From the NCBI GenBank assembly GCA_000320605.2, contig KB445819.1, positions 62,001 through 126,000 of the forward strand: DNA of 64,000 nt, written 5' to 3'. A program made the position numbers and the translations under genes. The notes under the pieces are model-generated. The model was given only the letters and a program-made list of their open reading frames with translations. It was not told the origin of the DNA and made no database searches. This document shows, one piece after another, positions 1 to 10,771 of the stretch; the first letter of the stretch is position 1; each line of letters opens with the position of its first letter. Source of the stretch: Gelatoporia subvermispora B. Its lineage: Eukaryota > Basidiomycota > Agaricomycetes > Polyporales > Gelatoporiaceae.

Positions 1-1
1 G

Positions 2-1420
2 CCGAGGCCACAGGAGCGAGTACTAAGTTGTATCATGACGATTCTCCGATGCTCTTTCCAGGCACCTCGAGCCACAATCTCGGACGGAGACTGGTATATA
101 TTCCAGTGTTATGCACGAAGGGTTCGCAAGCTATCAATCCAGAATGATTCCATGTCTACCTCTGTCTTGTCTGCAATGCTTCGTAGAGCACGCGGACAGC
201 CCGTATTGCCCGGACTTGTTGGGTTGAAGTGGGCCACGGAATCAAGCTGCAACACTGCGTTTGTTCGACTTCTCCCCCCAACTCTGTGCTGGTTGCACGT
301 CGATGCACGTTTTCGTCACGGCGGTTCGCCGCCCCTGGATCTCCTTAGTGCGATCTATGCGCAGATTCCCCATGTTCGCACCCTAACCCTCTCGGTCAAC
401 GGCCCTATATCATTATCGGGCATCTCGTTATTTCGAGACCTCAAAAGCTTAACAGTGATGCAGCCCGATTGTTTCGATACTACAATTGACTTGGGAGCGG
501 TACAAGCTGCAGCGCACCTAGAGGATTTGCAGGACTTTCGGATAGATCTACCTCGTATTTGTCCTGACACCATCCAATGGAGTGATACCTCGTTTCAAAC
601 CCTGAAGAAACTGAAGGTCGTGACTCTGGAGCAGCACTGGTGCAACATGATAACGCTGCTTTCCGCCATCACTTCTCCTCACCTTACGTCGGTCAACATT
701 GCTTTTGGCCGAACTCAAGAGTCGCCTCATTGCCCTCTGTGCGGGATCTACGTATCACTGGATGTAGTGAAGAAGCGCTGGACAGACTGCCTGCAGGAAG
801 TCCGCATTATGTTCTTCTATCTTCCACGAAGAGGGAGCGTCACAGGGAAGCACTATGTCCTGAGTCTAAGGGATTTGTTGGAGCCCCTGTATGCCCTCCG
901 CAAACTGCGAATACTCGAAATATCCTTACAGCATGTGATGAAGGCCGCGACTCCCGAACTGGAGGAAGCGGATGTGTGGAGAATGGGCAATGCTTGGCCA
1001 AATCTCGAGTCTGTCAAAATCGAAGCCGCTGGGGTTGGGGAAGACGAATTTGCGGCTCCTCCGATACAGTCATGGGTCTGCCTTGCCTTACAATGCCCAA
1101 GACTACACACGCTCGACGTGCCTGCTGCTAGGCTCGCATCTCTACCAGAACAGGTCATACAACACACTCGTCTCGCCACCCAGAACGATTGCCCCCAAAG
1201 TGGTCTACGACATCTCTTGATCCATCGTCTCATGCCTCAGCACTCTGCTGAACCGGCGTTCACGGAGGCCGCTTCGTTGCTTTGCGATACCTTCCCGGAC
1301 CTCGTCTTCAACGGCAAGATTGATTGGCGCATCCAGTGTCCCGAGTGGTCGAGGTTGCATAGTGCGATGGAAAAGCAGCGAAGGTATGCCAGAGATGTGC
1401 GCGACAAGTGCGATGGGTAG
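2..1420 (+). CDS. F-box/LRR-type protein, 5' end outside the window
   Basis: The frame is open from base 2 to the stop at 1420; the first ATG is at 35. The roughly 470 visible residues have the regular leucine spacing and the RRVRKL segment seen near the start of the leucine-rich part in the large agaricomycete F-box family, whose members are presumed SCF ubiquitin-ligase adaptors. No F-box is visible, so it is either encoded upstream of the window or lost. A typical member is 450-600 aa with the F-box in the first 60 residues, so most of the repeat part is present. Function is inferred from family resemblance only; the substrate is unknown. No intron is needed inside the visible part. Confidence 0.62.
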   Translation, partial: PRPQERVLSCIMTILRCSFQAPRATISDGDWYIFQCYARRVRKLSIQNDSMSTSVLSAMLRRARGQPVLPGLVGLKWATESSCNTAFVRLLPPTLCWLHVDARFRHGGSPPLDLLSAIYAQIPHVRTLTLSVNGPISLSGISLFRDLKSLTVMQPDCFDTTIDLGAVQAAAHLEDLQDFRIDLPRICPDTIQWSDTSFQTLKKLKVVTLEQHWCNMITLLSAITSPHLTSVNIAFGRTQESPHCPLCGIYVSLDVVKKRWTDCLQEVRIMFFYLPRRGSVTGKHYVLSLRDLLEPLYALRKLRILEISLQHVMKAATPELEEADVWRMGNAWPNLESVKIEAAGVGEDEFAAPPIQSWVCLALQCPRLHTLDVPAARLASLPEQVIQHTRLATQNDCPQSGLRHLLIHRLMPQHSAEPAFTEAASLLCDTFPDLVFNGKIDWRIQCPEWSRLHSAMEKQRRYARDVRDKCDG

Positions 1421-4020
1421 CTCGTAAATACTCCGAATAAGAATACTAGGAGGAGACAATCTCACTAATGGCGACTCTGGGATCTGTGTGCTTTCCTGCC
1501 ATGATGTTGGTAACACTCAGCAATGTACATTCACCATGAATGATGGCCGCCCGACACAAACTGAGTTCTCAGAAGAACCAATGATCATAATTACGATCAC
1601 AGTGATTTGCTGTGCATTCGCCGTTCGATTTTCTGACCAACATTGAATTCGACAATGTGCCGTAAAGTCCAGCCGGCATCTTTGCCATTCACCCGATCTC
1701 GGACAGGTTTAAGTTCCACATGTTACACGGTTATTCGCATATCGCGCCATTGTTACACCATTGCTGTGGTAGAGAACACAGAGACTACCAACTTTGTACC
1801 GCTGGCACAGTCACGAGGCGTTGAGGCTCAGAATACCCTTGCGCAGCGGCGTATGTGATGTTTGACGACTCGCTGACTCTGGCCCGACGGGAACGATTGA
1901 CAGGATCGATGGATCAACAGGATTGGCACGCGATAGACCATTTGGCAGTGAAGGGCAGGGAATCAGCGTATTCCTCCCTCTAAGGGGACCCGACCATCTG
2001 TGAACTACTCTATGCTGCAAAATCAAATTGTTCATCCCATCGTCATCACTGAGACTTATCGAGCGCCGCAAAGAATCGGTCAAAGAATCGATAGACAACA
2101 CATTCAGCCTTCTTCGCAGCAGGACTGGATCCGGAGGACGCATGTGCTGTAGGCGCCTTCGGGCGCTCGCGACGCGTCGGCCTCCTTCCAATTCGGGAAA
2201 TTCCTTATAAGCGCTGCGCCCATTTTTCATCTCTTCTCACCAACTCCCACCATGCGCGACAGCACCAAAGCCGCGATGCTCACTCCGCACAGGCGTCCGC
2301 GCCATCCTCGTGAGCGGGCCAAGGTCTGAGTATTCCAGCCCCCTCGACCGGCTCTAGCAGGGCCCGACCTCAACGGGTCGAGCGACACACCAGAAACACG
2401 GCCGCCCCCGCGCACGCCCGACGACGCGCTATCTTGTGCCCACGGTCCGCGTGCCCGCGCGGGAAAATGCAGAGGGCCGCCGCGGTGCCCCGCCGGGCTT
2501 GCTCAACTGGGGATTTGGTGGTCTTGGGATATGTCGTGGGGCAGGGTGCCGCGCCGGCACGCTGCGCGATGCATCTCGCCCGCCCAGTGTGTGTAAAAGC
2601 ATACACGCTCTTTGGTCCCTTGGTAGCTAACACGCTATATACAATGTGACCGTGCGTGCTTCCTGGGCGGGCGGAGTATCAGGGCGCGTGCGCGGGTGCG
2701 GTGTCCTTCAGTGCACTTCGCGGCTCGCGGGCGACGCTCTTGGGCGCGCCAGCGAAACTCGATTCAGACTACTCTAGTGCTGTCGCGCTGGTGGAATTTT
2801 TTGCTCTTTGTGCTCTTCGTGAGCATCTTCGTGTTGGATGGATGGATGATCATCATTGACGATGATACGGATGCGGGCATTAGGAGGTGAGTTGCAGCAC
2901 TATGTATCTTGATGCCGACAGACTGATCCACCATTTTGTTGTATTAGGTGACGATATGTATCTTTGCAGTTATTGCTGGAGGTGTTCCCGCTGAAATTGT
3001 ACATACGATGTGCCGAAATGATACTGACGTGCCTAACATGCCGTTCATCATCTCTCATCGGAGTGTTTGCGCAGCATTATGTTCGATCCGAAGGTGCAGC
3101 ATAACCGCATATGAAGCGAGTCAATTATAATGTCCGTTTCAGGCGTCGTGAACGCGAGCGATCCAGACCATCGTACGGTTTCGAGTACGTCGTATATACG
3201 CGTCACTTACGGCATGTGCCTCGCGCAGCACAGCGGGAAAGGGCGGGCTGCCCGCGCACGTACATGGCACTCGCCAGCTCGCATCATGCGTGTCGTAAAG
3301 AAGCTCCATGATGAATGAACAGCCTCGGCCATCCGGGGTGTTTGTTATTTGTTCTGCACGACCGGGGTTGCCACATGAAAGATGCAGTGGATGTTGATCT
3401 GCGCCGGGTACGCACGCCATTGGACGCGTCTGACAAAAGGAGATGACCACGCGGGCGGAGGCCAAGCCGCGGAGAGGGAAGCCGAAAATGGCAGGCATCT
3501 ACCCCGAGAAGGAAATGGTATATTCCGCATCTAAGATCGCTCGCTTGGGGGTTCTTGCACCACCCGCGTTGCTCTCCGCGCCGTGTCTCGTCGTCGAACC
3601 CTTTATCCACTCCGAGGTCGTCCGTCCTGACGCAGCCTGGGGGTGGTGAGCGGGGCGGGGCGGTGGCGCAGGGCGCAGTAGGACGCCGGGCGCCACGAGC
3701 GAATGGATGCGCAGATCGCGGCGGGGAGACGAGCACCACGAAGAGCCCGGAGATGGCAGCCCCTCGCGCTTGACGCTTCTCCCGCATGTTGGTTGCGACG
3801 CCAGGCGACGCCCTCCTACGCGTCTTGACGACACCACACCCTATATAAGCCCGCGCGCGTCCTCCAAGCCCGCCATCGTCCGCCCCCTCTCGGACCCTGT
3901 ACGACTCCAGCTCCCCATATACCTCCCCCACCGAACCCAGTTCGCCGTCGCTCGCTGCGCCCACCCGCTTACCTACTCGCCGCCTTCTATTAATCCCGCC
4001 GTCCAGCCCACCCAGTCACG
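1421..4020. other. Intergenic, no gene recognised
   Basis: Open frames here are short or follow from high GC (about 2.3-3.9 kb), and none has a recognisable domain or a spliceable exon chain. The last 180 bases hold the promoter of the secreted protein gene that follows. Confidence 0.5.
3842..3849 (+). promoter_or_regulatory. TATA box of the Kre9/KNH-like gene
   Basis: TATATAAG lies 172 bases upstream of the ATG at 4021, after GC-rich DNA. It implies a leader of about 140 nt. A strong TATA fits a highly expressed secreted protein. Confidence 0.6.
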
Positions 4021-4539
4021 ATGTTCGCCAACAAGCTCGCCGCATCCCTCCTCGCGCTCGCCGCCGCCGCCGTCGCGTCCCCGACCGCGTTCATCCCCGT
4101 CGCGCCGAAGGAGGACATCGTCTTCAGCCCGCACATCACCGGGCCCACCGCCGGCCAGCTCTGGCCGGTCGGCACCAACCAGACCGTCACCTGGGACACC
4201 TCGTCCATCCCCGCCGAGGGCCAGAACCAGACCGGCCTCCTTCTCCTCGGCTACCAGGAGAACGACAGCGAGAACCTGGACATCTGTGAGTTTCAGCCGT
4301 GTACTGGAGTGAACGGGCAACGCTGACACGCCGCGCTCTGCAGCGCACCCTCTCGCGGTCGGTTTCCCCATCTCGGCGGGCGAGGTGAACATCACCGTCC
4401 CGAACGTCACGATGCGCACCGACTACATCGTCGTCCGTGCGTATCCCTCCCTCCCTTCCCTCCGTTTCCCTGCTCACACCTTCCCGCAGTGTTCGGCGAC
4501 TCGGGCAACGTCTCGCCCCAGTTCACCATCGCCTTCTAA
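4021..4539 (+). CDS. Secreted Kre9/KNH1-like (Ig-like fold) small protein
   Basis: Three exons, 4021-4285, 4344-4436 and 4490-4539, join in frame to 135 aa. Both introns are short (58 and 53 nt) GT-AG introns. The first 20 residues form a signal peptide (Lys, then an Ala/Leu-rich core, then VASP). The rest matches the Kre9/KNH N-terminal domain (PF10342): ITGPTAGQLWPVG, then VTWD, GLLLLGY and a closing PQFTIAF strand. Six N-glycosylation sequons are visible (NQT twice, NDS, NIT, NVT, NVS). There is no Ser/Thr-rich tail and no GPI signal, unlike longer family members, so it is probably a soluble cell-wall or secreted protein. The family is linked to beta-1,6-glucan and wall assembly in yeast; the exact role here is unknown. 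Confidence 0.85.
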
Positions 4540-5517
4540 GCCGCATATACGGCCCTCCGTCCCCGCGCACCGCGCACCAGCCAGGCACTGCTTCCCTTTC
4601 ATGACACTGACGGAGACGGAGACGTTTGACGCGCGCTGGACGTTGACCCGGACATTCGCGCTGGCCCCGCCGCGCGCCCTGCACCGCTCGGACCGCACCT
4701 CGTTTTGTTGCTCTCGGACTACGTACGCGCGCGCGCCGCATGTATGGACTTTAGTACTCAACCACCCATTGCTATCGCATTTCGCACTCTCGCCTGCTCT
4801 GCCCTGATTGCTACCATCCCCTGAGGATCAGTGAGGATCACTATTTCATTCAAGTTGCATTCCCGGTAGACACTAGTGAGGACACTAGTGAAGATCCCGG
4901 CTGTCGAGAGTGGTTCACGGCGACACAGCGGAACGCAAGGGACCCGCTTCTCCGCACAATGAACTGCCGGCGGCAAGCAAATTCTGACAGGAAGACTGAA
5001 GTACTGACAGGCGTGTCAGGCGCAAGACAAAATCGGGTTGTAGGCCCGGATCCGACGTGCGCAGCATGCGCGTGCTGTGCATGGGCACGCGGGCTTAGAC
5101 GGGACAACCACTGACGACCATCAGTCTTCTTGACATCATCCTCGCTCGGCAGAAGCACTCTCGCTGCACTCATATGCAACAGGGTCACTCCACTGCGATT
5201 GTTAAGTGGCGCATACATACACACCCTGTCTCACCAGCAACGCGCGCATAGCCGTCGTACGACCCCAGATCCTCGTGAAGTACGGAAATCAAACGCGAAC
5301 TCAGCGCACATGGTGATGAGGCCAAGCAAGGATCATCAACTTCACGCATGAAACCGCATTGTAGGGGTCAAAACAACAATCCATAGTTGATACGAGCTGT
5401 GTAACATATACACTGTATGATGTCCACAATCCGAGCTGAGGGTTTTACATGTACAGTGAAGGGGAGGTTCGGTCGTGCGTGTCCACGCTGGTATGCACTG
5501 CGTACTATGCGGGGAAT
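4540..5517. other. Intergenic between convergent genes
   Basis: No gene seen. Small imperfect direct repeats occur near 4820-4890 (GAGGATCA twice, CACTAGTGA twice). The stretch holds the 3' ends of the flanking genes. Confidence 0.5.
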
Positions 5518-6153
5518 CTAGCAGCACATCTCGCACGGGCAGCCTGCGAACATATGTCAGCGTGCGAGCGCGGGGGTAGAGTGTGGAGACAGACGTACAG
5601 ATGATGTCGGCGCAGCACTCGCAGCAGTCCTGTGGGATAGATGAGTATATGTATGCGCGGAATACGCAGTCGACAGACCTTGCAGCACTCTGCCAAGACC
5701 ATCATTAGAACGTGTCCCATTAAACCGAACAAGGGAGTTAGACGCACCGAAACAGACAAAACACTCGATGGCGCCGAGGAAGCAGTCCTAACGCATCACG
5801 TCTGTCAACGATGCCGCAGCACCTGCCGCAACGGTATCACGCACCTTGGCAGCGCCTCCTCCGCGTATGCGCGATGCCTTTCCGTGCTGGTGCTCCTGCT
5901 GGGTCGAACGCTGCGGCGGGTTCATCATGTCTGCACAACGTGACAGAGTCAGCATACCGGTCACTCTGAGTCTCTGCGCTCTGCCAACGACCGCAACGCT
6001 TCCCCGTATGCGTCCTCGTATGTCTCACACAGAAGAGGCCGCGTGCGACCGCGGGCAGACAGCAAGCATGCACGGAAGAAACAGGGGCTCACTCATCTGG
6101 ACCGCCTGGGGCTGGGCGGTGGTGGGGAGTACGGCGGGCTTCGGGGCGTCCAT
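5518..6153 (-). CDS. Small Cys-rich CYSTM-like membrane-associated protein
   Basis: Six exons (reading order 6093-6153, 5845-5930, 5748-5787, 5679-5689, 5599-5629, 5518-5543) join to 84 aa. No single reading frame shows the protein. The N-terminal half is Pro/Gln-rich and polar, followed by an RGGGAAKDCF hinge. The C-terminus packs Cys pairs (ECCKDCCECCADIICC, then CPCEMCC) as in the fungal/plant CYSTM family, a tail-anchored, palmitoylation-prone stress module. Every junction is GT-AG and in phase, and the fourth exon is only 11 nt. The dense Cys pattern across five joins makes the model convincing although each exon is tiny. A TTATAA element at 6273-6280, 120 bases upstream on this strand, may be its TATA box. 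Members are linked to stress tolerance; the role here is unknown. Confidence 0.82.
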
Positions 6154-8044
6154 GTCGTCAGTTGTGTGTTGTGCGTTGGGCGGCGGGGGAGCGTCGAGCG
6201 GAGCGGGCAGGGTGAGCTGAGGATAAAGGAAAGCGAGACGGGGTGCAAAGTGCGACAGGCCGGGGTGTGGGTGTTATAAGGCGGGAGCCACTGAGGTCAT
6301 CGGCGCGTAGGCTATTTCCGGACAGGCGCTAGAGCCGCGGCGAGCCTCGCCGCGCGCGCATCGCCTGGCTCCTGCGCTCGCTTCCCCCGTAACAAGATGC
6401 CCAAAGCCCAATCGCGCACGCTGGCCGTTTGGTGTGCGCGCCCGATCCGCCAGACGCCGCATGCAAGCACACACGAGGGCGAGCAAGGACGAGCATATCC
6501 GACGCTGCTCGGTCGGTGCGCAGCGCGCGGTGAAATATATGTGCCTCGTTGCTCGAGAGATGGGCGGCACCCGGCTGTGGGATATGCTTGGTGCTGCGCA
6601 CAACAGCTGATATCGCGGGGCCGAGGACTCGGGGGCATTTGAGACAGGTCGCCTTTATGCCTCCAGCGGTGTCTCCGGGCTCGCACAAGCTCATACCGCG
6701 CCGAGCTGGGCGAGTCTGCTACATCTATAGCATGTCAGGTACACGCTACCTCTCTCCGGTGCACGCTCGGGCGCACATAAGTTGCACGCCGCTCATACAG
6801 TATTTGAATATATGATGATGCCCTTGTACAATCATTTGGAGCGCTCACTTCCGTCCTAGGACCGCGAGGGGGGCAATGAAGCGGCTATGACAAGCCAGCG
6901 TGCAGTCACAATCTGGCTGCCGCGGGCGGCATGGGCGTGCACGCTGCTGGAGTGTGTGGCATTCGTTCTGAATCGGAGAAGGCGATCTTGTGGATGCTAT
7001 CACTCCGGTGGAGGGAATAAGACTGGGGCCCAGGGTGCCACCGATGTCAACGCGACCAGTTTGGGCGATAACGGCCCACCGCGATGCCTGCTAGGCACGT
7101 CCGCATGATGGGTCCTTGGAGCGGTGCAGCTTCGTGCCCCCGTCCTACTCGGAGGCTTGCTCGTCGTCTGCTATGGTGAACTCTTGCGAGGAGTGGTTAT
7201 GCCAGGGTGCAGCGAGGCAGAGCGCCCGATCTGATGACGAGCACGTGAAAGACCCCGATAGCCATCGCGTACCCCGGATCCCGCTGATGTAATACCCTCC
7301 TGTCAGCCCGTTAGGCTGTGCCTGAGGGCGAAAACAGGCCAGACCTGGCCAGGCAGAATCAATAACGGTTCTGCAGGCCATGGATTATAGTACTCGGCAG
7401 TTATGAGATGGTGGTTTCTGTTCTTTTATGCATGTTTTGCAACACCATTCAGCGCAGCAGAAGACCGACACCCGACTCGCTCTAAACCATGCACCCTGAA
7501 TGACAGAAGTCTTCCCTGAATAGGTGTAAGCGCGCCTCTACTAGTACTAGCACTACACGCGAGCTCAGACATTGTCAAACCTACTTCCGTCTCTCGTGTC
7601 CCAGGGCTGAGGCAGAGGTACTAAGGCCTCCAGACTTGGGATTCAGACCGCTCGATAGACCGTCCAAGACCACACCAACACGCTAGTGTCCGAGTTATTA
7701 TATGGCAAACCGGCGGGCCCCACCACACCCGACGCCTCTCTATCGACCTCAGACGCTCCCCGTCTCAGCGGACCGCCTTACCCACCCACTCCCGCAGACT
7801 GGCCCTTATCTCGCGCGTGCAGGACACGCCGCCAACGCATCCGCCCGACCGCCGCGGGAACCAGGACACCCGGGTGCGCCAGTCTTCGCGAGGCGCGACA
7901 GAACAGGTATGTGCGGCGCCCAGCATGCTCATGTCATCAGCCTAGCCGACCTTCTAGTTTGCACACGCACAGCAGCGCGGCAGAGCCCGTTCCCAGCCCG
8001 CACACCCGCCGAGCAGCATATAAGCAGGCGCAGCGCGAGACGCG
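6154..8044. other. Intergenic between divergent genes
   Basis: Shared upstream region of the CYSTM-like gene and the MFS gene. Open frames here are short and overlap on several strands. No domain is recognised. Confidence 0.45.
8018..8025 (+). promoter_or_regulatory. TATA box of the MFS gene
   Basis: CATATAAG lies only about 25 bases before the ATG at 8045. With usual TATA-to-start spacing, transcription would begin near or after that ATG, which favours the next in-frame ATG at 8069 as the true initiator. Confidence 0.45.
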
Positions 8045-10771
8045 ATGGCCTCTGGACGCTGGACACGCATGAGCTTCAGCTCGGCGCTCGTCGACGAGTA
8101 CGACGTAGGAGACGGGGACCTTGAGGGCGCGGGGTATGGCGTGGAGGAGTATGATAGCCGGACGCCGCTGGACAGGACGATCGACCGGATAGGAATGGGT
8201 GCGTGCGCACTGGTTATATGCGTGGTGCATACCTGCTAATGCTGCCGACGCGATGCAGGGAGCTACCAGTGGACGCTGCTCTCGCTCTGCGGGTTTGGGT
8301 GGATGGCAGATAACGTGAGTCACACGAGCACCCGCCGCGCCGCATTTCACGAATGCGGCAAGCCAGATGTGGATCCAGGCCATAGCGATCGTGCTTCCGC
8401 GCGTGCAGCAGCACTTCGCGGTGCGCGATAGCTATATTGGCACGCTCTCCTCGTCCATGTTCGCGGGTATGATGTTCGGAGCAGTCGGTTGGGGGACCTG
8501 TGAGTACCGCAGATTACTTCCAAGAGGCGGCACTGAGTACGTTCGGCGCCTAGGCTCCGACCTGATGGGCCGCACGACCGCATTCAACGCGACACTCTTC
8601 CTCACCTCCGTCTTCGGTGTATTCGCTTCGCTCGTGAACTCCTTCACCTGGCTCTGTATCGCGCTGTTCCTCCTGGGGAGTGCCGTCGGGGTGAGTTCTA
8701 ACGTGACAAAATCGTGTCCTGCTGACAAGTTCGCTAGGGCTCAATGCCGACCGACGGAACACTCCTACTAGAACACATGCCCAACGGCAAACAGTACCTC
8801 GTCACCGCACTGTCCGTTTTCTTCTCCTTCGGCGCGGTCCTCGCCGCTATCGTAGGCCTTGTCGTGATCCCGGGGCACTCCTGTCCCCCCGCTCCCGCCC
8901 CGTGCGATGTGGGCGCAGAGAACCAGGGGTGGAAGTACCTCCTAATGGTTCTCGGTCTTCTCGTACGTATGTCTCCCTTGACCCCCGATCTACGGCGCTC
9001 GGCGTGCTCGTGATAACGCAGTAAGCGATATGCTAACGCACGGCCGTACGCACAGACGCTCTTCATGTTCCTCGCGCGCATGGTGTTCTTCCGGCTGCAC
9101 GAGTCGCCGCGGTACCTCGTGCACGCGGGGCGCCCGCAGGAGGCGATAGATAGCTTGCAGATGATCTCGAAGTTCAACGGCGAGGAGCTTGCGCTGCGCT
9201 TGGACGACGTGGAGGACCGCGTCCCGGCCTCGAGCTCGGAGGCGCGCGCGGTGTTCCGCGCGAAGCAGGACGAAGAAGCCGCCCCCGGAGATGTTGAAGG
9301 GGATACGACCGAAGTGGTGTTCGACGCAGGTGAGTTATGCGTGGGCTTATCCAAAGTGGGACACTCAAGCTCCGGGGGATTACGGCAGACCGCTCGGTGC
9401 TTCCGACTGTCCGCAGCCACGATGCGCTGCACAGCTCCCCCGATAGAGAATCGATGAACTACAGCTCGACGGGCGAATCCAACACCCCACTCGATGGGCA
9501 CGCATACGGCACACCCGCCATCGAGCACGCGCCGTACCACGCCTCGACCCAACACGACCGAGACGATGCCCTCCCCTCCCCCCGCACGCCCTCCCCGCCC
9601 AGCTCGCCGCATCTCTCCGCGCGGCTCCTCCCGCCCGAATCGCCGCCTGCCGCGTCCCCGCGCGGGCGCCCGCACCTGCGCACGCATACCACTGCGCCGC
9701 GCCGCGCGTCTACCGTCTCCGTGGCGTCCCTCGCCGAGGTCAAGTCGCGCATGTATTGGAAACTGCCCCGCTGGTTTCGCCGTCCGCTTTACGCGTGGCT
9801 CGACCGCGTCGCGATGGTGCTCTCGCCGGAGTGGTTCCGCACGACGGTGCTCATGTGGGCCGCATGGTGCGGCATGTCCCTCGGTACGCTTCGCGGCTCT
9901 CGTATAGTTGACAGACGAGACGACTGATGGGATGCGTAGCGTATACGATGTTCAACGTGTACCTACCAAAACTGCTGGAGACGCGCTCTGGCGCAGCCGA
10001 TGCGGACGGTGCGCCAAGGAGCCTGACAGACAGTCTGTGGGACGTAGTGATCTATGCCCTTGGCGGATGTCCGGGCGCCCTTGTACGTCCTGCTTGCTCT
10101 CTTCACAACATTATTTGCATTAACAATACCATTCTAATTAGCTCGGTGCGTATCTGATCGAGTCGCGCCTTGGACGTCGGTGGTCGCTCGCAGGAAGCAC
10201 GTTTGTGACCGCGTTCTTCTGTTGGGTGTTCGTTGTGGTCGAGCACCCCTGGGCTGTACGCGCAAGTACGGTAGGGATCAGCTTGAGCGCGACGGTGAGC
10301 ACATGCCTCTTGTTCTACGACCGTGATCCCGATCGCTGATTGTTGCGTCCAGGCAATGTGGGCTGTACTGTATGGGTAAGTCATGCGATGATGTCATTGA
10401 CTGTTTGAATATTGATAGAGGTGTGCAGCTGGACACCAGAGATATTCGGAACAAAAGGTATGTCCCGTCGAGTACTTGAACTGGCGTACATTGATGGACC
10501 CCATCGCAATAGTACGAGGTACCGCTTGCGGTATTGCTTCAGCTCTTTCACGCATGTACGTACCTTCGCATCTGTGCTCCATTGTCGAGATTAAGATCCA
10601 CCTTGCAGAGGCGGGATGATAGCGCCAATGCTTGGCGGCAAACTACTAACCATCAACCACTCCGTTCCCGTGTATGCGAGCATCGTGATCTTCATTATCG
10701 CAGGCGTATGTGTTCTACTACTAGACGTCAAGGAGACGGAGAGCGGAGGCGAGCGGGTGCTCGTACACTGA
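8045..10771 (+). CDS. MFS transporter, sugar-porter/SVOP-like
   Basis: Thirteen exons (8045-8198, 8259-8314, 8367-8499, 8554-8690, 8738-8962, 9056-9329, 9389-9883, 9940-10082, 10142-10294, 10353-10375, 10429-10457, 10513-10555, 10609-10771) give 675 aa with every join in phase. After a polar acidic N-terminus come about 12 membrane segments. Family marks are GWMADN in TM1, GWGTCSDLMGR in the TM2-3 loop, HESPRYL after TM6, and WTPEIFGTKVRGTACG near TM11. The central cytoplasmic loop is long (about 200 residues), acidic, Ser/Pro-rich and low complexity. The nearest known type is the SV2/SVOP-like branch of sugar-porter-related MFS proteins, probably in the plasma membrane. The substrate cannot be read from sequence. 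The start may be the second Met at 8069. Confidence 0.85.

Noticed and set aside
3284..3964. 226-codon minus-strand frame in the promoter region
   Set aside because: Very Arg/Gly/Pro-rich, overlaps the TATA region of the next gene, and has competing frames on both strands.
8734..9687. 317-codon minus-strand frame
   Set aside because: Antisense to the MFS gene across its introns; low complexity and Arg-rich.
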